Positions 34,148 to 45,462 of a stretch of DNA of 64,000 bases are shown piece by piece. The stretch is taken from assembly GCA_002005505.1 (NCBI GenBank), contig KV908425.1, positions 95,314 through 159,313 on the forward strand. The letters are read 5' to 3'. The position numbers were made by a program, and so were the translations under genes. Source of the DNA: Botryococcus braunii (Eukaryota; Chlorophyta; Trebouxiophyceae). Position 1 is the first letter of the stretch, and each line of letters begins with the position of its first letter. The notes below the pieces were generated by a model. The model was not told the DNA's origin. It did not search any database and saw nothing but the letters and a program-made list of their open reading frames with translations.

Positions 34148-34273
34148 CTACGAAGCCTTTGTCTGCCAATCCAGAGTCCCCAATCGGGTTTACAATAGGT
34201 TGACTGAGCCTTTTGAGGTGGCCTTAGGGCTTGGAGACCCTACTCTAGTGGGAAATTTTCCACCAGACCATCC
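34145..34273. repeat. YR element split repeat B1 (129 bp), internal
   Basis: Internal copy of 33758-33886; the YR reading frame opens inside it. Confidence 0.92.
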
Positions 34274-35860
34274 ACCTCCCCAGTATCCCAACTGGCAGCC
34301 TGCTGACACGCTGGCTGTCCTGCAGCATGCAGGATCCCCTTTGGCAGCCATCCTAGAGTGCCCCAGACTCTTGGGTATGGCTGACACCATGCTATTGGGC
34401 CGCCAAATTCCTTGTCAGCCTGGACCTCCCCTTAGCGCAGCAACCGCAGACCAATATTTCCAATGGCTCACTAGGGCCAATACCATCCAGCTGCTAGCCA
34501 TAAAAGGAGCCACCATGCAGAAGAAGCTCAGCGCCTTTGATAGGTTCTGCGAATTCATGCGTGACACCGGCCGCCATGCCCTTCAGGCGACCCCCCAAGA
34601 CATCAAAGTCCACATGACCCTGTGGGCTACTTCCAGTGGCAGATACAAGCATCAAGGCTTGGACCTTGTCGCCCCCATCAGCATGCGATGCTTACTGTCC
34701 TTCTTAGCCACCGAGTTTGACCGCTATGCCACCACACATGGCAACTGGGATCCCCTCCACGGCCGAGGTAACCCCTCCATTGAGCTACCTTTGAAACCCG
34801 TGCATTGCCGCCTGCCTTGCTCCTCCGTATCGTATTTTGAATAAACGTGTAACCAGTTTGTAAACGTGTAAGTGATGTACAGACTTGCACCTGCCGTAGG
34901 AAATCCCGTGCGCTCCCTTGATGTGGCTGAGTGGGCCACTGGCTACACTCGCTGGCTGGCCCATCTGGGCTACAATCCCCAGTCTGCACATCCCTGGAGT
35001 TTGGACGACCTGCGCCACGTGCTTGAACGTTTGGATGCTCGCATCGCCAGCACCACTGGTGTCCCTTTGCTCCGCCTTCACCGGGATGCCTTCACCATGA
35101 CCATCTTGTGGGAGACTTGCTCCAGGGGGGCTACTGCGGTCTCCTGGTGTCTGGATGACCTGTGGTTGGCCTCGGGTGTGCCCCCCCCCCTTTCTCCCTC
35201 GCCAGTTACCCCCCCCACCCCTTTAACCCTGGTGGCCTGCCCCGCCATCCCTTGGCCCCCCTGCCAGGCCTTCCTGCGCTGTCACTGTCAGTTTCCCATA
35301 CTGCCCCCATATCCCCTCGCTCTCTTCATGACTGTGTGCTTGCGGTTGCAGGGGTCCCTGCTGCCCCCTATCTGTTCCCCACTCTGCACGTTCCGCTTGG
35401 CGCGACCATCTTCTTCAAGGCTATAGAGCTCAAGCACAACTTGCACCCAGAGGTGATGATCGTCACCCGCAGAGACGGCCCCCTGTGCCCCATCCAACGC
35501 CTCCACACCTTGCTCGCCCAGTCTGCTGCCCTGGGTCACCCCGTCACCCAGTTCCTGTGTCGCCCCTTGTCTGCCAACAAGGACCAATTCCTCGAGCGCA
35601 GCCTCAGCGTGGCTGCCTTTGAAGACGACATCGACACCCATTTTACAGCTGCCAACATCCCTTACCATGCTACCCTCCACGGGAGCCGGCGTGGTGCACT
35701 GCAGCACCATGACCAGCAAGGGCAGTCCCTGGAAGCTCTCGGTCTTCTTGCCCAGATCAAGACCCCCAACGTGACCAAGCGCTACATCGATCCTAACCGC
35801 CACCTGCCCTCCAAGTTGCCCAAAGGGAAGCGCCCTAACAAAAGAGCTCGCCTGGCCTGA
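34200..35860 (+). CDS. Tyrosine recombinase, three exons, antisense to RT
   Basis: Integrates the circular cDNA by strand exchange. Three exons in compatible phase: up to 34767, 34900-35175 and 35352-35860. Intron 1 (34768-34899) starts GTAACC and ends GTAG; intron 2 (35176-35351) starts GTGTGC and ends TTGCAG after a pyrimidine-rich stretch. Both sit in phase 1 and the sum stays in frame to the TGA. The first ATG is at 34377; the frame is open from about 34200. The N-terminal SAM-like part includes KKLSAFDRFCEFMRDTGR. The catalytic region has LHGSRRGALQHH (the H-x-x-R box) and TKRYIDP (likely Tyr nucleophile) near the end. Its stop lies 6 bp from the stop of the minus-strand RT gene. Confidence 0.87.
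34768..34899 (+). other. YR intron 1 (132 bp)
   Basis: Donor G|GTAACC, acceptor CCGTAG|GA. It contains in-frame stops and a repeated AAACGTGTAA. Splicing joins phase-1 exons without disturbing the frame. Confidence 0.75.
35176..35351 (+). other. YR intron 2 (176 bp)
   Basis: Donor G|GTGTGC followed by C runs, acceptor GGTTGCAG|GG. It moves the reading from frame 0 to frame 2, exactly what the two exon frames need. Confidence 0.82.
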
Positions 35861-36383
35861 CCATGCTCAGGCCTGTCTGCGCTTCCTCTTCCCCCTCTCT
35901 CCCACATGGGCTGGCCTCACAGGCGGCTCGAACCATATCAGACTGCAGGTCAGGTGGCACTGATAATCCCCATCCTTCAACATGCTGGGTGGGAATCGTG
36001 AACCCAGTACGAACATGTGTTTCCTAGGAGGAACCGTGGTTTCTGCCTTAACCGGCAGGTGCAGCAGCCAGTTTTTCCACCTGGCTGGCATGTTGCAGAC
36101 CACCAGGATGCAGTTTTTCCTCTCCTGTGCTATCTTGCCTATCACTTCCCTAACGCGCTCCCTTGGTGGGAAGACCCATACCAAGGGTGTACCCTCTGCC
36201 GGGTCCAGAAGGCTCCATGGCATGACCAGGCCATCAGCTCCCATACCCTCTGCAGCAGGGTATTGTGTAAAGTACCTCCTAACCTGATGGAACTTGTCCA
36301 CTGTTCCCGCAAAACAATCCCCTGTGGGGAACCCCCAGTTGCCCCCTTCTGGTAAACGACTCATGCATATGTGCCTGTAAATC

Positions 36384-37074
36384 TGTTGTGTTAATTAATT
36401 TTATGCCTTTCCCTCAGAGGAGAAATAATGGCAAGTCTCCGGATGAGGACAATACCAATTAGGAAGGAGAGGCAAAACTCTGAGTTCTGCCAGGCAATAC
36501 ATGCATTTGAACGAAGACTATCATAACGCAAGTTACAGACACGTTTGTAGAAAGGAGGCATATGGGGCAAGCACGGAGAGGGAAGGCACTTGATTGGAAC
36601 TATAGAAGCACTCCGGGTGTCTATCAATCAGTTGCCAACCAGTCCTTGACTTGTATATGTCCGTGCCTACTTAACAACGCACAAGTAGGAGGACATCGTC
36701 TAACACCCTCCGTGCCGCCACCATGCAGGTGACTTAACCCTTATTGTATTCCTGGATTTAGCACTCAGATGAACATTGTTAGAACAAGCTAGACATATGG
36801 AGTTGAGTTTAGCTCATCGGACAAAGTAACGAGCATGACCTGAGTGAGAGCAGGTTAGGCGTGTTTGAACTGCGTCACCTTATTAGGAGAGATGAGAGAT
36901 ATTGTAAGACTTGATTGGAACTATAGAAGCACTCCGGGTGTCTATCAATCAGTTGCCAACCAGTCCTTGACTTGTATATGTCCGTGCCTACTTAACAACG
37001 CACAAGTAGGAGGACATCGTCTAACACCCTCCGTGCCGCCACCATGCAGGATACGCCAAGCCCAGAATATTTCA
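36384..37074 (+). repeat. Copia-D 5' LTR with internal 142-bp direct repeat
   Basis: 691 bp. A 142-bp segment occurs twice inside it (36588-36729 and 36909-37050, 321 bp apart), the second copy close to the LTR end. The 3' LTR has the same pair (about 43016-43157 and 43337-43478). Confidence 0.94.
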
Positions 37075-37088
37075 GGTTATGGGCCCAC
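37075..37088 (+). promoter_or_regulatory. Copia-D primer-binding site matching the iMet anticodon arm
   Basis: GGTTATGGGCCCAC, directly after the LTR. Its complement GTGGGCCCATAACC is the anticodon stem-loop (CAU anticodon) of plant-type initiator tRNA-Met, not a tRNA 3' end. Drosophila copia is primed in this way by a cleaved half tRNA. Confidence 0.75.
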
Positions 37089-37391
37089 GGGCTCGGATGC
37101 TGAGAGTGGGTGGCGCCTAAATCGGAGCTCACTAGACTGTGAATGGCGAAGAAGCGAACAAAGCAAACAGCCAGGAAGACTACCAACCTCAACGTCCCAG
37201 CGCGCTTGAGATCAGGACCTCCGTCATACAACGAACTAATCAGAGAAGGAGGACAACGTGGAGACCGCAATCCTGGCGAGAGAGCCTTTATCGTCAAAGA
37301 CTACATTTTTCACCTTCACGTTGGCTGTCCGCTAGAGTAAGATCTTGCTGCTACGTTGCGAGTACTGGAGTTATAAGACAACTGGGGAATT

Positions 37392-40300
37392 ATGACTTCC
37401 AAGAAGAAAGGATCATCAGCTAGTGGAGCATCAACGTCAAGCAGTGAACCAGCCTCATCCACGCCCATCAGAGAACCATGTACTCCCAGCACCTCAAGAG
37501 GCAGCGGAGATGAGCTGCCCAAGATTATCCCAACAAATGTCAAGGTACACATAAAACTGAAGGAACGGGGGACAAATATTATTGTTTGGAAGAATGCATT
37601 TTTGGCAGCAAATGAGTCAAAAGGGTCTCTGCCTGCCATCCTGGAGGCTATGCCTGGTACAGCACATGATGCAGCCGCAATGTTGCTGATTTATGAGTCA
37701 GTTCCAGAGGAATGGCTGGGACCTCTGTCTAATCTGCCCTCTGCCTATGATGCATATGAGTTCATCTGCAGAAAGTTTATTGGTGGATATAATATCCAGG
37801 CCAATGCAGACTGGCTCCAAGAAATGAACCAGGGAATGAAACATGACGAGACGATATCGCAGTATGTCAACAGAATGATCAACCTGAAGGCATGCCTTGA
37901 CAGGAACAACCATGCTCTACTGGATGCACACGTTGCAACCCAGATTGTGCAGGGCTTGCCTGATGCAGCTAAAGAGCCAGGAATGATCACAACTGCTGCA
38001 GCACAACCCCTGGAGAAGCTGGCTGGACTTCTGCGCAACACAGCAGCGGCAGTGGGTTTTGATGAATATGCTCCTCGCCAACCAAGGGTTTTGGCTCTTG
38101 GACAAGGCTCCAGTGGAACCAATACCCCACCAGCTGCCAGTGCAGCCCATCAGCAGGCCCAACCAACTGTCTCTGAGGCCAAGTCCGAGACAAAGGGCAT
38201 CTGCAACTACTGCAATAAGAAGGGGCATTACTGGAGGGACTGTCGAAAGAGGAAGCGGGACGAGGAGACCCAACGGAACGTAGTGGCAGCGGTCCAACAA
38301 CTGCAGGGAATGTGGCTACAGGGACCTCCACCTATGGGTGGCCCACACCCTCCTGCAGCCCAGCTGGCGCACCCTGGACTGGATGCCTTTCCTGCATGGT
38401 TTCAACCCCCAGCTCCCCCACCTCCACCACCTAGAGGTATGCCATACATAATTTCCCTCAACATCCTGAAGACTCCTGTCAGAAATTCGTCTCTGCAATC
38501 CTGGCTGGTGGACAGTGGAGCATCTGTACATCTGGTGAATGATGTGACCTTGCTACATAATCCAACTGTGCATGCCAAACCCATCCCATTACATCTGGCC
38601 ACTTCAGATGCCACTGGAGGAATTGTAGCATCTGGCTCTGTCTGCATCCTCAGTCGAGTGGGAGTTCCCTTGTGGATACATCATGTTCAGTGTGTTCCTT
38701 CTGCAACCTCAAACATACTGTCAGTATCTGCAGCATTGCGGGATGGGGCAGTCTTTCGCACAGATGATGTTGGAGCATTCACTGAAGTCTGTGGTCCAAA
38801 CAGCTGGAGGTCTCGGATCAGTGCAGAGAAAGGGCTATTTTACATTCATCAAGTTGTAGCTCTGAGTCCCAGTGTTAACCACAGAATCATCTCGGCTGCT
38901 GTGAAGTCCAAAACCCCCACCCAAAACTCACACAACTGTGCCAGACGATACCTCTGGCATAGCAGAATGGGACATCCAGGTGAAACATGGATGCAGCGCC
39001 TAACCAATGAGGACCTGGTCTCAGGACTTGATACATCCCTATGCCCCTGCTCCAATTGTCCAGCCTTCTGTGAAGCATGTATTGAGGGAAAGACGTCTCG
39101 GCCTCCATTTGGAGTAAGTAGTAGACCAGCTGTTGAACCACTTGACAGAGTACATATTGACACTGTGGGCCCCATTTTTCCTGCTGCAGTAACTGGTGAA
39201 CGTTACTGGGTGACTGCTTTGGATGAGTCATCTCAGTTAAAGGCAGTCCTGCCTGTGAAGTCCAAAGATGCCATCAGTGCTGCTGTGCGGGACCTCCTTC
39301 TATATTGGCAGACCCAGAAGAAAACCAAAGTGAAGTGTGTCCGATGTGACCGTGGAACTGAATTTCTGAATGCCACGTTCAAAGAATTTTGTGCATCCCA
39401 GGGGACTAAATTGGAGACCTCAGCTCCTTACACCCCGCAACAGAATGGAGCAGCTGAAAGAGCCAATCGCACCCTCAAGGAACGTACCAGGACTCTTCTG
39501 GCTTTTGCAGCTGCCAGTCCAACGTTGTGGAAGGAGGCCCTGGAAACTGCCTGCACCCTACTGAACATGGGTCCCAGTACCGGGAGGGACCGCACGCCAT
39601 CAGAATTATTTTTTGGCTACAAACCAAATGTAACCCCATTGCGTACCTGGGGTTGCTTGGCCTTTGTGCACATCCCTGATGTCCAGCGCTCTGTGTTTTC
39701 CCCCAAAACTGTGCCAGGGATGCTTACTGGTTACTCAGCCTCCTCCAAAGCCTATCGGATATATGTGGGAGGGGGTATCTGGAAGGAGAGCAGAGATGTG
39801 GTTTTCGTAGAGCACCTCAGGGGAGCCTCTCGGGTTGGCATGAGTGCTTCCCCAACACAGCCTACAGAGTTCCTGTGTCCTGAGTCCTCTGCAAGTGACA
39901 CTCCCCCAGTCTTTCCCGGTACCTCCCCTGACACAACCAACATCAGCCTTGAGACAGATCTGGATGACCCACACAGTGAGCCTGAGTACCTGCCAGCCTC
40001 CAGCAACCTCCCCACACAGCCTGTCACAGGACCCCCCAGGGAGGCTGAGCCCGAGTCTAAATCCAGAAGACTGTGTGACCCAGTGGAGATGGATCAAACC
40101 CTGGAGGCAGTACAGGACTTAGCCAGAGGAGTGAGAGGGGACTCCCACCTTCGACCACAGATGGAGCGAGCCCAGGAGGTCTTCAGACCAACTAGGTCTG
40201 AATGCCGCAACCACGAATTGGATGGCCTGACCCGGGCCCAACGACACGAACAACGCATTGCCGCCAAAGACCTCCTGCTGCCACAGGAGAAGGGAGAGAG

Positions 40301-40751
40301 CAGAGAGCGAGAGGGGTTGACTGAAGGTGACTCTCTGTCACAGGGACCAGGGGAAGTGCAGCTAGAGGGTGATTCACATGAGGGGCATGAATTGCATGTG
40401 AGTGCAGTGAGGGGGGCAGCTACATGCAAAGCTGCAAATGGTCCCGGGGAGCTGAGCAGCATGGGTGGGTCCTGTTCAGTGATTGAGAGAAATGTAAGAG
40501 ATGTGACCATGCAGAGTTCTTTTGGCAACCCGTCCAGTCAGAGCACTCCTGGACGGGACTGTGGTGGCAGCCACCGGTCAGAGGAAGCATCATATGCTCC
40601 CTCTGCACCAGCCAAACATGATTGTGAGCGGGAGACAGGGTCTGCATCCTTGACTCCGTGTAAGGGACAAGAGGAGGAGGTGAATCAGGAGCACAGACAT
40701 TGTGGAGACAGACCAAATTACAAGTGCTCACTGAGAGGTACCTGTGCCTAG
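37392..40751 (+). CDS. gag-pol: Copia-D Gag-protease-integrase
   Basis: 1119 aa from ATG 37392. Residues 1-45 are Ser/Thr-rich. The gag core follows (FICRKFIGGYNIQANADWL, MKHDETISQYVNRMINLKA), then the zinc knuckle CNYCNKKGHYWRDC near residue 271. Protease WLVDSGASVHLV is near residue 370. Integrase has the zinc finger HSRMGHPGETW...CEACIEGKT, then HIDTVGPI, RCDRGTEF and PQQNGAAERANRT for the catalytic triad. The C-terminal 300 residues are acidic, low-complexity linker. It ends in TAG at 40749-40751, and the same frame stays open downstream into RT. A related downstream segment has Trp at the equivalent position, so the TAG looks like a point mutation. Confidence 0.92.
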   Translation: MTSKKKGSSASGASTSSSEPASSTPIREPCTPSTSRGSGDELPKIIPTNVKVHIKLKERGTNIIVWKNAFLAANESKGSLPAILEAMPGTAHDAAAMLLIYESVPEEWLGPLSNLPSAYDAYEFICRKFIGGYNIQANADWLQEMNQGMKHDETISQYVNRMINLKACLDRNNHALLDAHVATQIVQGLPDAAKEPGMITTAAAQPLEKLAGLLRNTAAAVGFDEYAPRQPRVLALGQGSSGTNTPPAASAAHQQAQPTVSEAKSETKGICNYCNKKGHYWRDCRKRKRDEETQRNVVAAVQQLQGMWLQGPPPMGGPHPPAAQLAHPGLDAFPAWFQPPAPPPPPPRGMPYIISLNILKTPVRNSSLQSWLVDSGASVHLVNDVTLLHNPTVHAKPIPLHLATSDATGGIVASGSVCILSRVGVPLWIHHVQCVPSATSNILSVSAALRDGAVFRTDDVGAFTEVCGPNSWRSRISAEKGLFYIHQVVALSPSVNHRIISAAVKSKTPTQNSHNCARRYLWHSRMGHPGETWMQRLTNEDLVSGLDTSLCPCSNCPAFCEACIEGKTSRPPFGVSSRPAVEPLDRVHIDTVGPIFPAAVTGERYWVTALDESSQLKAVLPVKSKDAISAAVRDLLLYWQTQKKTKVKCVRCDRGTEFLNATFKEFCASQGTKLETSAPYTPQQNGAAERANRTLKERTRTLLAFAAASPTLWKEALETACTLLNMGPSTGRDRTPSELFFGYKPNVTPLRTWGCLAFVHIPDVQRSVFSPKTVPGMLTGYSASSKAYRIYVGGGIWKESRDVVFVEHLRGASRVGMSASPTQPTEFLCPESSASDTPPVFPGTSPDTTNISLETDLDDPHSEPEYLPASSNLPTQPVTGPPREAEPESKSRRLCDPVEMDQTLEAVQDLARGVRGDSHLRPQMERAQEVFRPTRSECRNHELDGLTRAQRHEQRIAAKDLLLPQEKGESREREGLTEGDSLSQGPGEVQLEGDSHEGHELHVSAVRGAATCKAANGPGELSSMGGSCSVIERNVRDVTMQSSFGNPSSQSTPGRDCGGSHRSEEASYAPSAPAKHDCERETGSASLTPCKGQEEEVNQEHRHCGDRPNYKCSLRGTCA

Positions 40752-42793
40752 GAGAGTGATGTCAGAGATGTGAGGTCACTCCCAACAGTGACATGCAGTC
40801 GGTCTGAGAGGCATGTGGATCACGTGAATCAGGGGAAGTATGCAGACACTCTGCCATATCCCGATGTTGTTTGTGAGAGACCTGAAGAGTCTGAACTCTT
40901 GCAGGCATGTCAGAGTGTGTCCGAGGAGGTGAATCGGACGTCTGGACAATGTGAAGGAAATCCAAATTACAAAGACTGTCCGAGAGGTACCTGTGCATGG
41001 GAGGATGATGTGAGGGATGAGCAGAGTAACTTGTGCAAAGCCAAGTGTGAGTCCAAGCGAGAGCGTGCTATGAGAGTGCATTCTACTCCTACTGGAGAGC
41101 CTGTGATGTGTAACTCAGCGAGTGTCAGTGGAAGAGTAGTGGGTTCTGGACAAAGTGAGGGAAAATCAGGCAATACAAAGGAAAAGCACACAGGTGTCAG
41201 ATTTGGGAAAATTCACGTTCCCTCTAATTTGAGAGAAGCACAGATGTCTCCCCAGTGGGAATACTGGAAGGCAGCTATGCAGGAAGAGCAAAATTCCCTA
41301 GATACTCATGAGGTCATGGAGTATGTGCCAAGACCTCGTGGACATAAGGTTATTCCAGTTCACTGGATATTTTCAGTGAAAATGGATGCACATGGCAATG
41401 TGGTGAGATTCAAGGCCAGATTAGTGGCACAGGGATGCAGACAAATCCCTGGAGTGGATGTGATGGAGGTTTTTGCTCCTACTAGTAGCTATGGAGCTAG
41501 AAGAGCTCTGCTGGCCGTTGCTGCAAGAGAGGGCTGTGAAATTCATCAGGTAGACGTTAAGACCGCCTTTCTGAATGGTGAGCTCGAGGAGGAAGTATAT
41601 GTAACGCAACCTCCTGGCTTTGAGAATGGGGATAAGCATATTGTGTGCCGATTGAGAAAGGCGTTGTATGGCCTGAAGCAGGCTCCACGTGCCTGGCACA
41701 AAACCCTGAATGACAAACTTGAAGTCATGGGGTATGAGGTGTGCAAGAGTGATGCGGGAGTGTATGTGAGATGCTCTACTGATGGAGGAAAGTCCTATGT
41801 GCTGATCTATGTTGATGATCTTCTGATAGTTTCCAAGGGTATGTCAGAAATCGAGAGAGTGAAGGGACTCCTCAAGAAAGAGTTCACCATCCATGATCTT
41901 GGAGAAGTAAAGGATTTCTTGGGATGTCAAGTGATGAGAGATAGAGATAAAGGGCTGATCACCCTGAGTTGCATCCCTAAAATCGATGCACTTGTAGAGA
42001 AATTTGGCTTGGATCTTGAGTCAGTGGGACCTGATACTCCCATGACAAAAGATTTCGTAATGTCCCAAAGGCCTGCACCGAGAGATGGGAGCGACAGCAT
42101 TGGTGCTGGCAGTCCACTACCTCCAGGTCACCGTTACTGTGAGTTAGTAGGGTCTCTTCTGTATATAGCCAACACCACACGTCCCGACATAGCTCAAGCA
42201 GTAGGTGTATTGTCTCGTTACCGCATATCTCCCACCACAGCACATTGGAATGAAGCCATCCGTGTGTTGAAGTATCTGAAAGGAACCCGAGATTTGGTTC
42301 TAACTCTCGGAGGGGGGGAGATAGAGCTAGAAGGCTATGTGGATGCCGACTATGGAGGTGATCAGGATCATCGCTTCTCTACCACTGGCTTTGTCCTCAC
42401 TGTGTTTGGAGGAGCAGTGGTGTGGGGAAGTAAAAAGCAATCTGCTGTTGCCACTTAACAGTGGAGGCTGAATTCATGGCAGCAAGTGCTGTTGTAAAGG
42501 AAGCAAATTGGCTGAGAGGTTTCCTGGAGGAAATTGGAGTGTTACCGTGGATAGTGAAGATTCATTGTGACAACCAAGGGTGTATAAACCACCTGAGGAA
42601 TCCGGTGTACTCCAAACACACAAAGCATATTGCAATTAGCTGTCACTTTGCCCGTGAAGCTATTGCAAAGGGGCAGGTTGAATTCAAGTACATTCAATCT
42701 GCTAGAAATGTGGCTGACATTTTTACCAAACCACTAGTTAGACAAGTGTTTCTGGGACATCGTAACTCACTGGGACTGGCCAAGTTTCTGTGA
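40752..42793 (+). pseudogene. pol: Copia-D RT and RNase H, stop and frameshift
   Basis: Same frame as the ORF before it to 42458, then continues in another frame at 42461-42793. RT: RFKARLVAQGCRQIPG, then HQVDVKTAFLNGELEEEV, LYGLKQAPRAWH and the active-site YVDDLLIVSK near 41815. RNase H: YVDADYGGDQDHRFSTTG, the TVEAEF motif just after the break, DNQGCINHLR and SKHTKHIAI. A one-base loss at about 42454-42460 puts a TAA directly before the TVEAEF motif. Both lesions are small, while the LTRs are identical, so either the template was already defective or these are sequencing errors. Confidence 0.9.
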
Positions 42794-42811
42794 GGTAAAG
42801 GCAAGGGGAAG

Positions 42812-43502
42812 TGTTGTGTTAATTAATTTTATGCCTTTCCCTCAGAGGAGAAATAATGGCAAGTCTCCGGATGAGGACAATACCAATTAGGAAGGAGAGG
42901 CAAAACTCTGAGTTCTGCCAGGCAATACATGCATTTGAACGAAGACTATCATAACGCAAGTTACAGACACGTTTGTAGAAAGGAGGCATATGGGGCAAGC
43001 ACGGAGAGGGAAGGCACTTGATTGGAACTATAGAAGCACTCCGGGTGTCTATCAATCAGTTGCCAACCAGTCCTTGACTTGTATATGTCCGTGCCTACTT
43101 AACAACGCACAAGTAGGAGGACATCGTCTAACACCCTCCGTGCCGCCACCATGCAGGTGACTTAACCCTTATTGTATTCCTGGATTTAGCACTCAGATGA
43201 ACATTGTTAGAACAAGCTAGACATATGGAGTTGAGTTTAGCTCATCGGACAAAGTAACGAGCATGACCTGAGTGAGAGCAGGTTAGGCGTGTTTGAACTG
43301 CGTCACCTTATTAGGAGAGATGAGAGATATTGTAAGACTTGATTGGAACTATAGAAGCACTCCGGGTGTCTATCAATCAGTTGCCAACCAGTCCTTGACT
43401 TGTATATGTCCGTGCCTACTTAACAACGCACAAGTAGGAGGACATCGTCTAACACCCTCCGTGCCGCCACCATGCAGGATACGCCAAGCCCAGAATATTT
43501 CA
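42812..43502 (+). repeat. Copia-D 3' LTR
   Basis: 691 bp, identical by eye to the 5' LTR; the TSD AAATC follows. Confidence 0.95.
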
Positions 43503-45462
43503 AAATCCCTCTATCCAGAGCAAAGTCCCCAGCATCATCACACCTAGACAGCAGGTCAGCCCTTTGAATTTCTGGCGTGTCCCTTGGCACCCACTGGGCC
43601 CTTACTTCTACCTCTGCCTTAGCTGCTTCCTCAAACATAAGCCTGAGCTCCATGAGGGTGTGTGCTTTCCCATTCATGCTGTTAACATTGGACACTGCCC
43701 CTTGGTTGTCACAAAACAGCAGCAGCACTGCTCCCCGCAACTTGCCACTATTAGCTTTAATACAAGACCTTACCAATAAACATATATTTTTAACTTCCCT
43801 GTGGCAGGAAGACAATTCCCCTCTGCTCATTTGCTCCTGCTCTTCCACAGTGAAACTTTCCTGCATGGGCTGCACCAGCAGCTCTTCTGAGAAACCCCCA
43901 TACCCCCTAGCAGAGGCATCCCCATAGCACACATATACAGGCCCCTCCTGCCTCCAAGGTTTTCCTTTCTGATTCCTCAGAGCCCCCTCCCAGTACCCCA
44001 AATCTTCCTCAGACAACTCTGCCAACTCCTCTGACAGGCTCTCACCCCACTCCTGGAGCCTCCCCATGGCTTGGAACAACCTCCTGGTGTACAAAGGGGC
44101 CAGTCGTACCGCAGGACTGACACTCACTAGCAGGCCAGCCAGACTGGCCAAGTCCCTTTTTGTACTCCCTACTTTCCCCACCTGCCTGATTTGCTCTGTG
44201 ATGTACTCTGCCTTATCCTGAGGCACATAAAACGCCTGCTCCTCCAAATCCACCAACAAGCCCAAGTATTGACCCCTCCTTGTCGGGTCTGACACACACT
44301 TGCCCCTTGACAGACAGAAACCCAGAAAGGTCAGCAGCAGTATCAGTGCCCTCATCCCCAGCCTCCCCTGCCTCTCACTGGCAGATATGAATATTGCATC
44401 GTCCACAAACGTGGTCATCCTGAGACCCCTTACCCTGAGGGGCCCATACACCTGGAGCATGAACCTGGTGTAGGTCCTGCAAGCCGACGATAACCCAAAT
44501 GGCAAAACCGTGAATACATAAAACTTCCCCTGGAAACTCAGCCCCAGGTATTTTTGATCCTCCTGGTGCACCCTGAAGTGATGGTAGCCAGCCTTAAAGT
44601 CAGTCAGGCATAACCAGTCTCCAGGCCTTGCATACTGTGGTACGTCTGTCAACTTCTCATACGAGAAGCTCACATATTTGTCAAACAAATTGATGTACCG
44701 AGCATCCAGAATCAGGCGCAGCTTGCCCTTCCTGTTTGCTGCTACCCCCAACCCACTGCATACCTGTACCTTATCTTCAGACACTTCACGTACTGCCCCT
44801 GTGTTAAGCAAATCCTCCAAGGACGTCTTCACAAACGCCTCATGCAGTTGCACAGACTTTCTATTAGCAAACTGCACTTTCCCAGGTTTGTCCCCTTGGA
44901 GCAACTCCCTGGCCCTCTGCCCTTGCCCAGCTACTGTGCCCTTCAACAGTTCCCACACCTGCTGTCTTCTTTGGCTATACCTAGGGTGGCCCTTCTGCGC
45001 TTCGGTGTCCACCCCTACCCATTCCACCTTGACCCCGTGCCTGAGCCACGACAAAATCTTAAGCTGCTCTGCAGAGAGCGGTGCATCGCCCTGTGCCCAC
45101 TTGAAATACTCCTCCCACGCCTTTATACGTCTATTTGGCACCCCTGCCACAAACTCATCGTCTTTAAGTGCCCTGTCCCACTCCTGCGCAAGCGACCATG
45201 GGGTGCCTGGGCCTGCTGGCTCCCCCACAGTACTGTTGCTCTCCTGCCAGGCCTCCAAAGCCTGATGTACTTCCTCCCACTTCACGTCTATGCTTGGCCC
45301 AACCCTATCACAACTTGCTATGAACCTTGTTGCTTGTGGAGCTTGACCTGCCCCACTGCCAGCCCCACCTTGTGGTTCTGTGGCTTCAGCCCAACCTGCC
45401 CCTTCCCAATCTGGCCCCCCCACCTCTAACTCTCCCGTTGACAAAAATACCCCCTGCATGAT

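Larger units (their letters stand above)
36384..43502 (+). mobile_element. Copia-D: Ty1/copia element with identical LTRs
   Basis: 7119 bp on the plus strand. LTRs of 691 bp at 36384-37074 and 42812-43502, TGTTG...TTTCA, identical by eye. The TSD AAATC is at 36379-36383 and 43503-43507. The polypurine tract (AAAGGCAAGGGGAAG, 42797-42811) abuts the 3' LTR. The primer-binding site after the 5' LTR is GGTTATGGGCCCAC, which differs from the other elements here. Domain order Gag, protease, integrase, RT, RNase H. Despite identical LTRs, pol has one in-frame TAG and one frameshift. Confidence 0.95.
35867..45459 (-). pseudogene. YR-element RT/RNase H ORF, interrupted by Copia-D
   Basis: Reads from ATG 45459 to Copia-D at 43502 and resumes at 36378 to the stop at 35867. 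Counting the AAATC duplication once, the two parts are in the same frame (2469 nt, 822 codons plus stop), so the insertion is the only lesion seen. RT motifs are of the DIRS type: GKLRLILDARYINLF, CLTDFKAGYHHF, VLPFGLSSACRTY and the catalytic TFVDDAIF. RNase H follows with YGDASARGYGG, FCDNQGAVSN and RADLLSR. The distal part (36364-35867) has the PP...ILVVCNMPARWKNWLLHL region found after RNase H in DIRS-like elements. No methyltransferase domain is seen, unlike DIRS1 proper. Starts 3 nt after the Gag stop. Confidence 0.9.

Noticed and set aside
34872..35426. Separate proline-rich plus-strand ORFs around 35180-35350
   Set aside because: They read into intron 2 of the recombinase; the spliced frame explains the sequence better.
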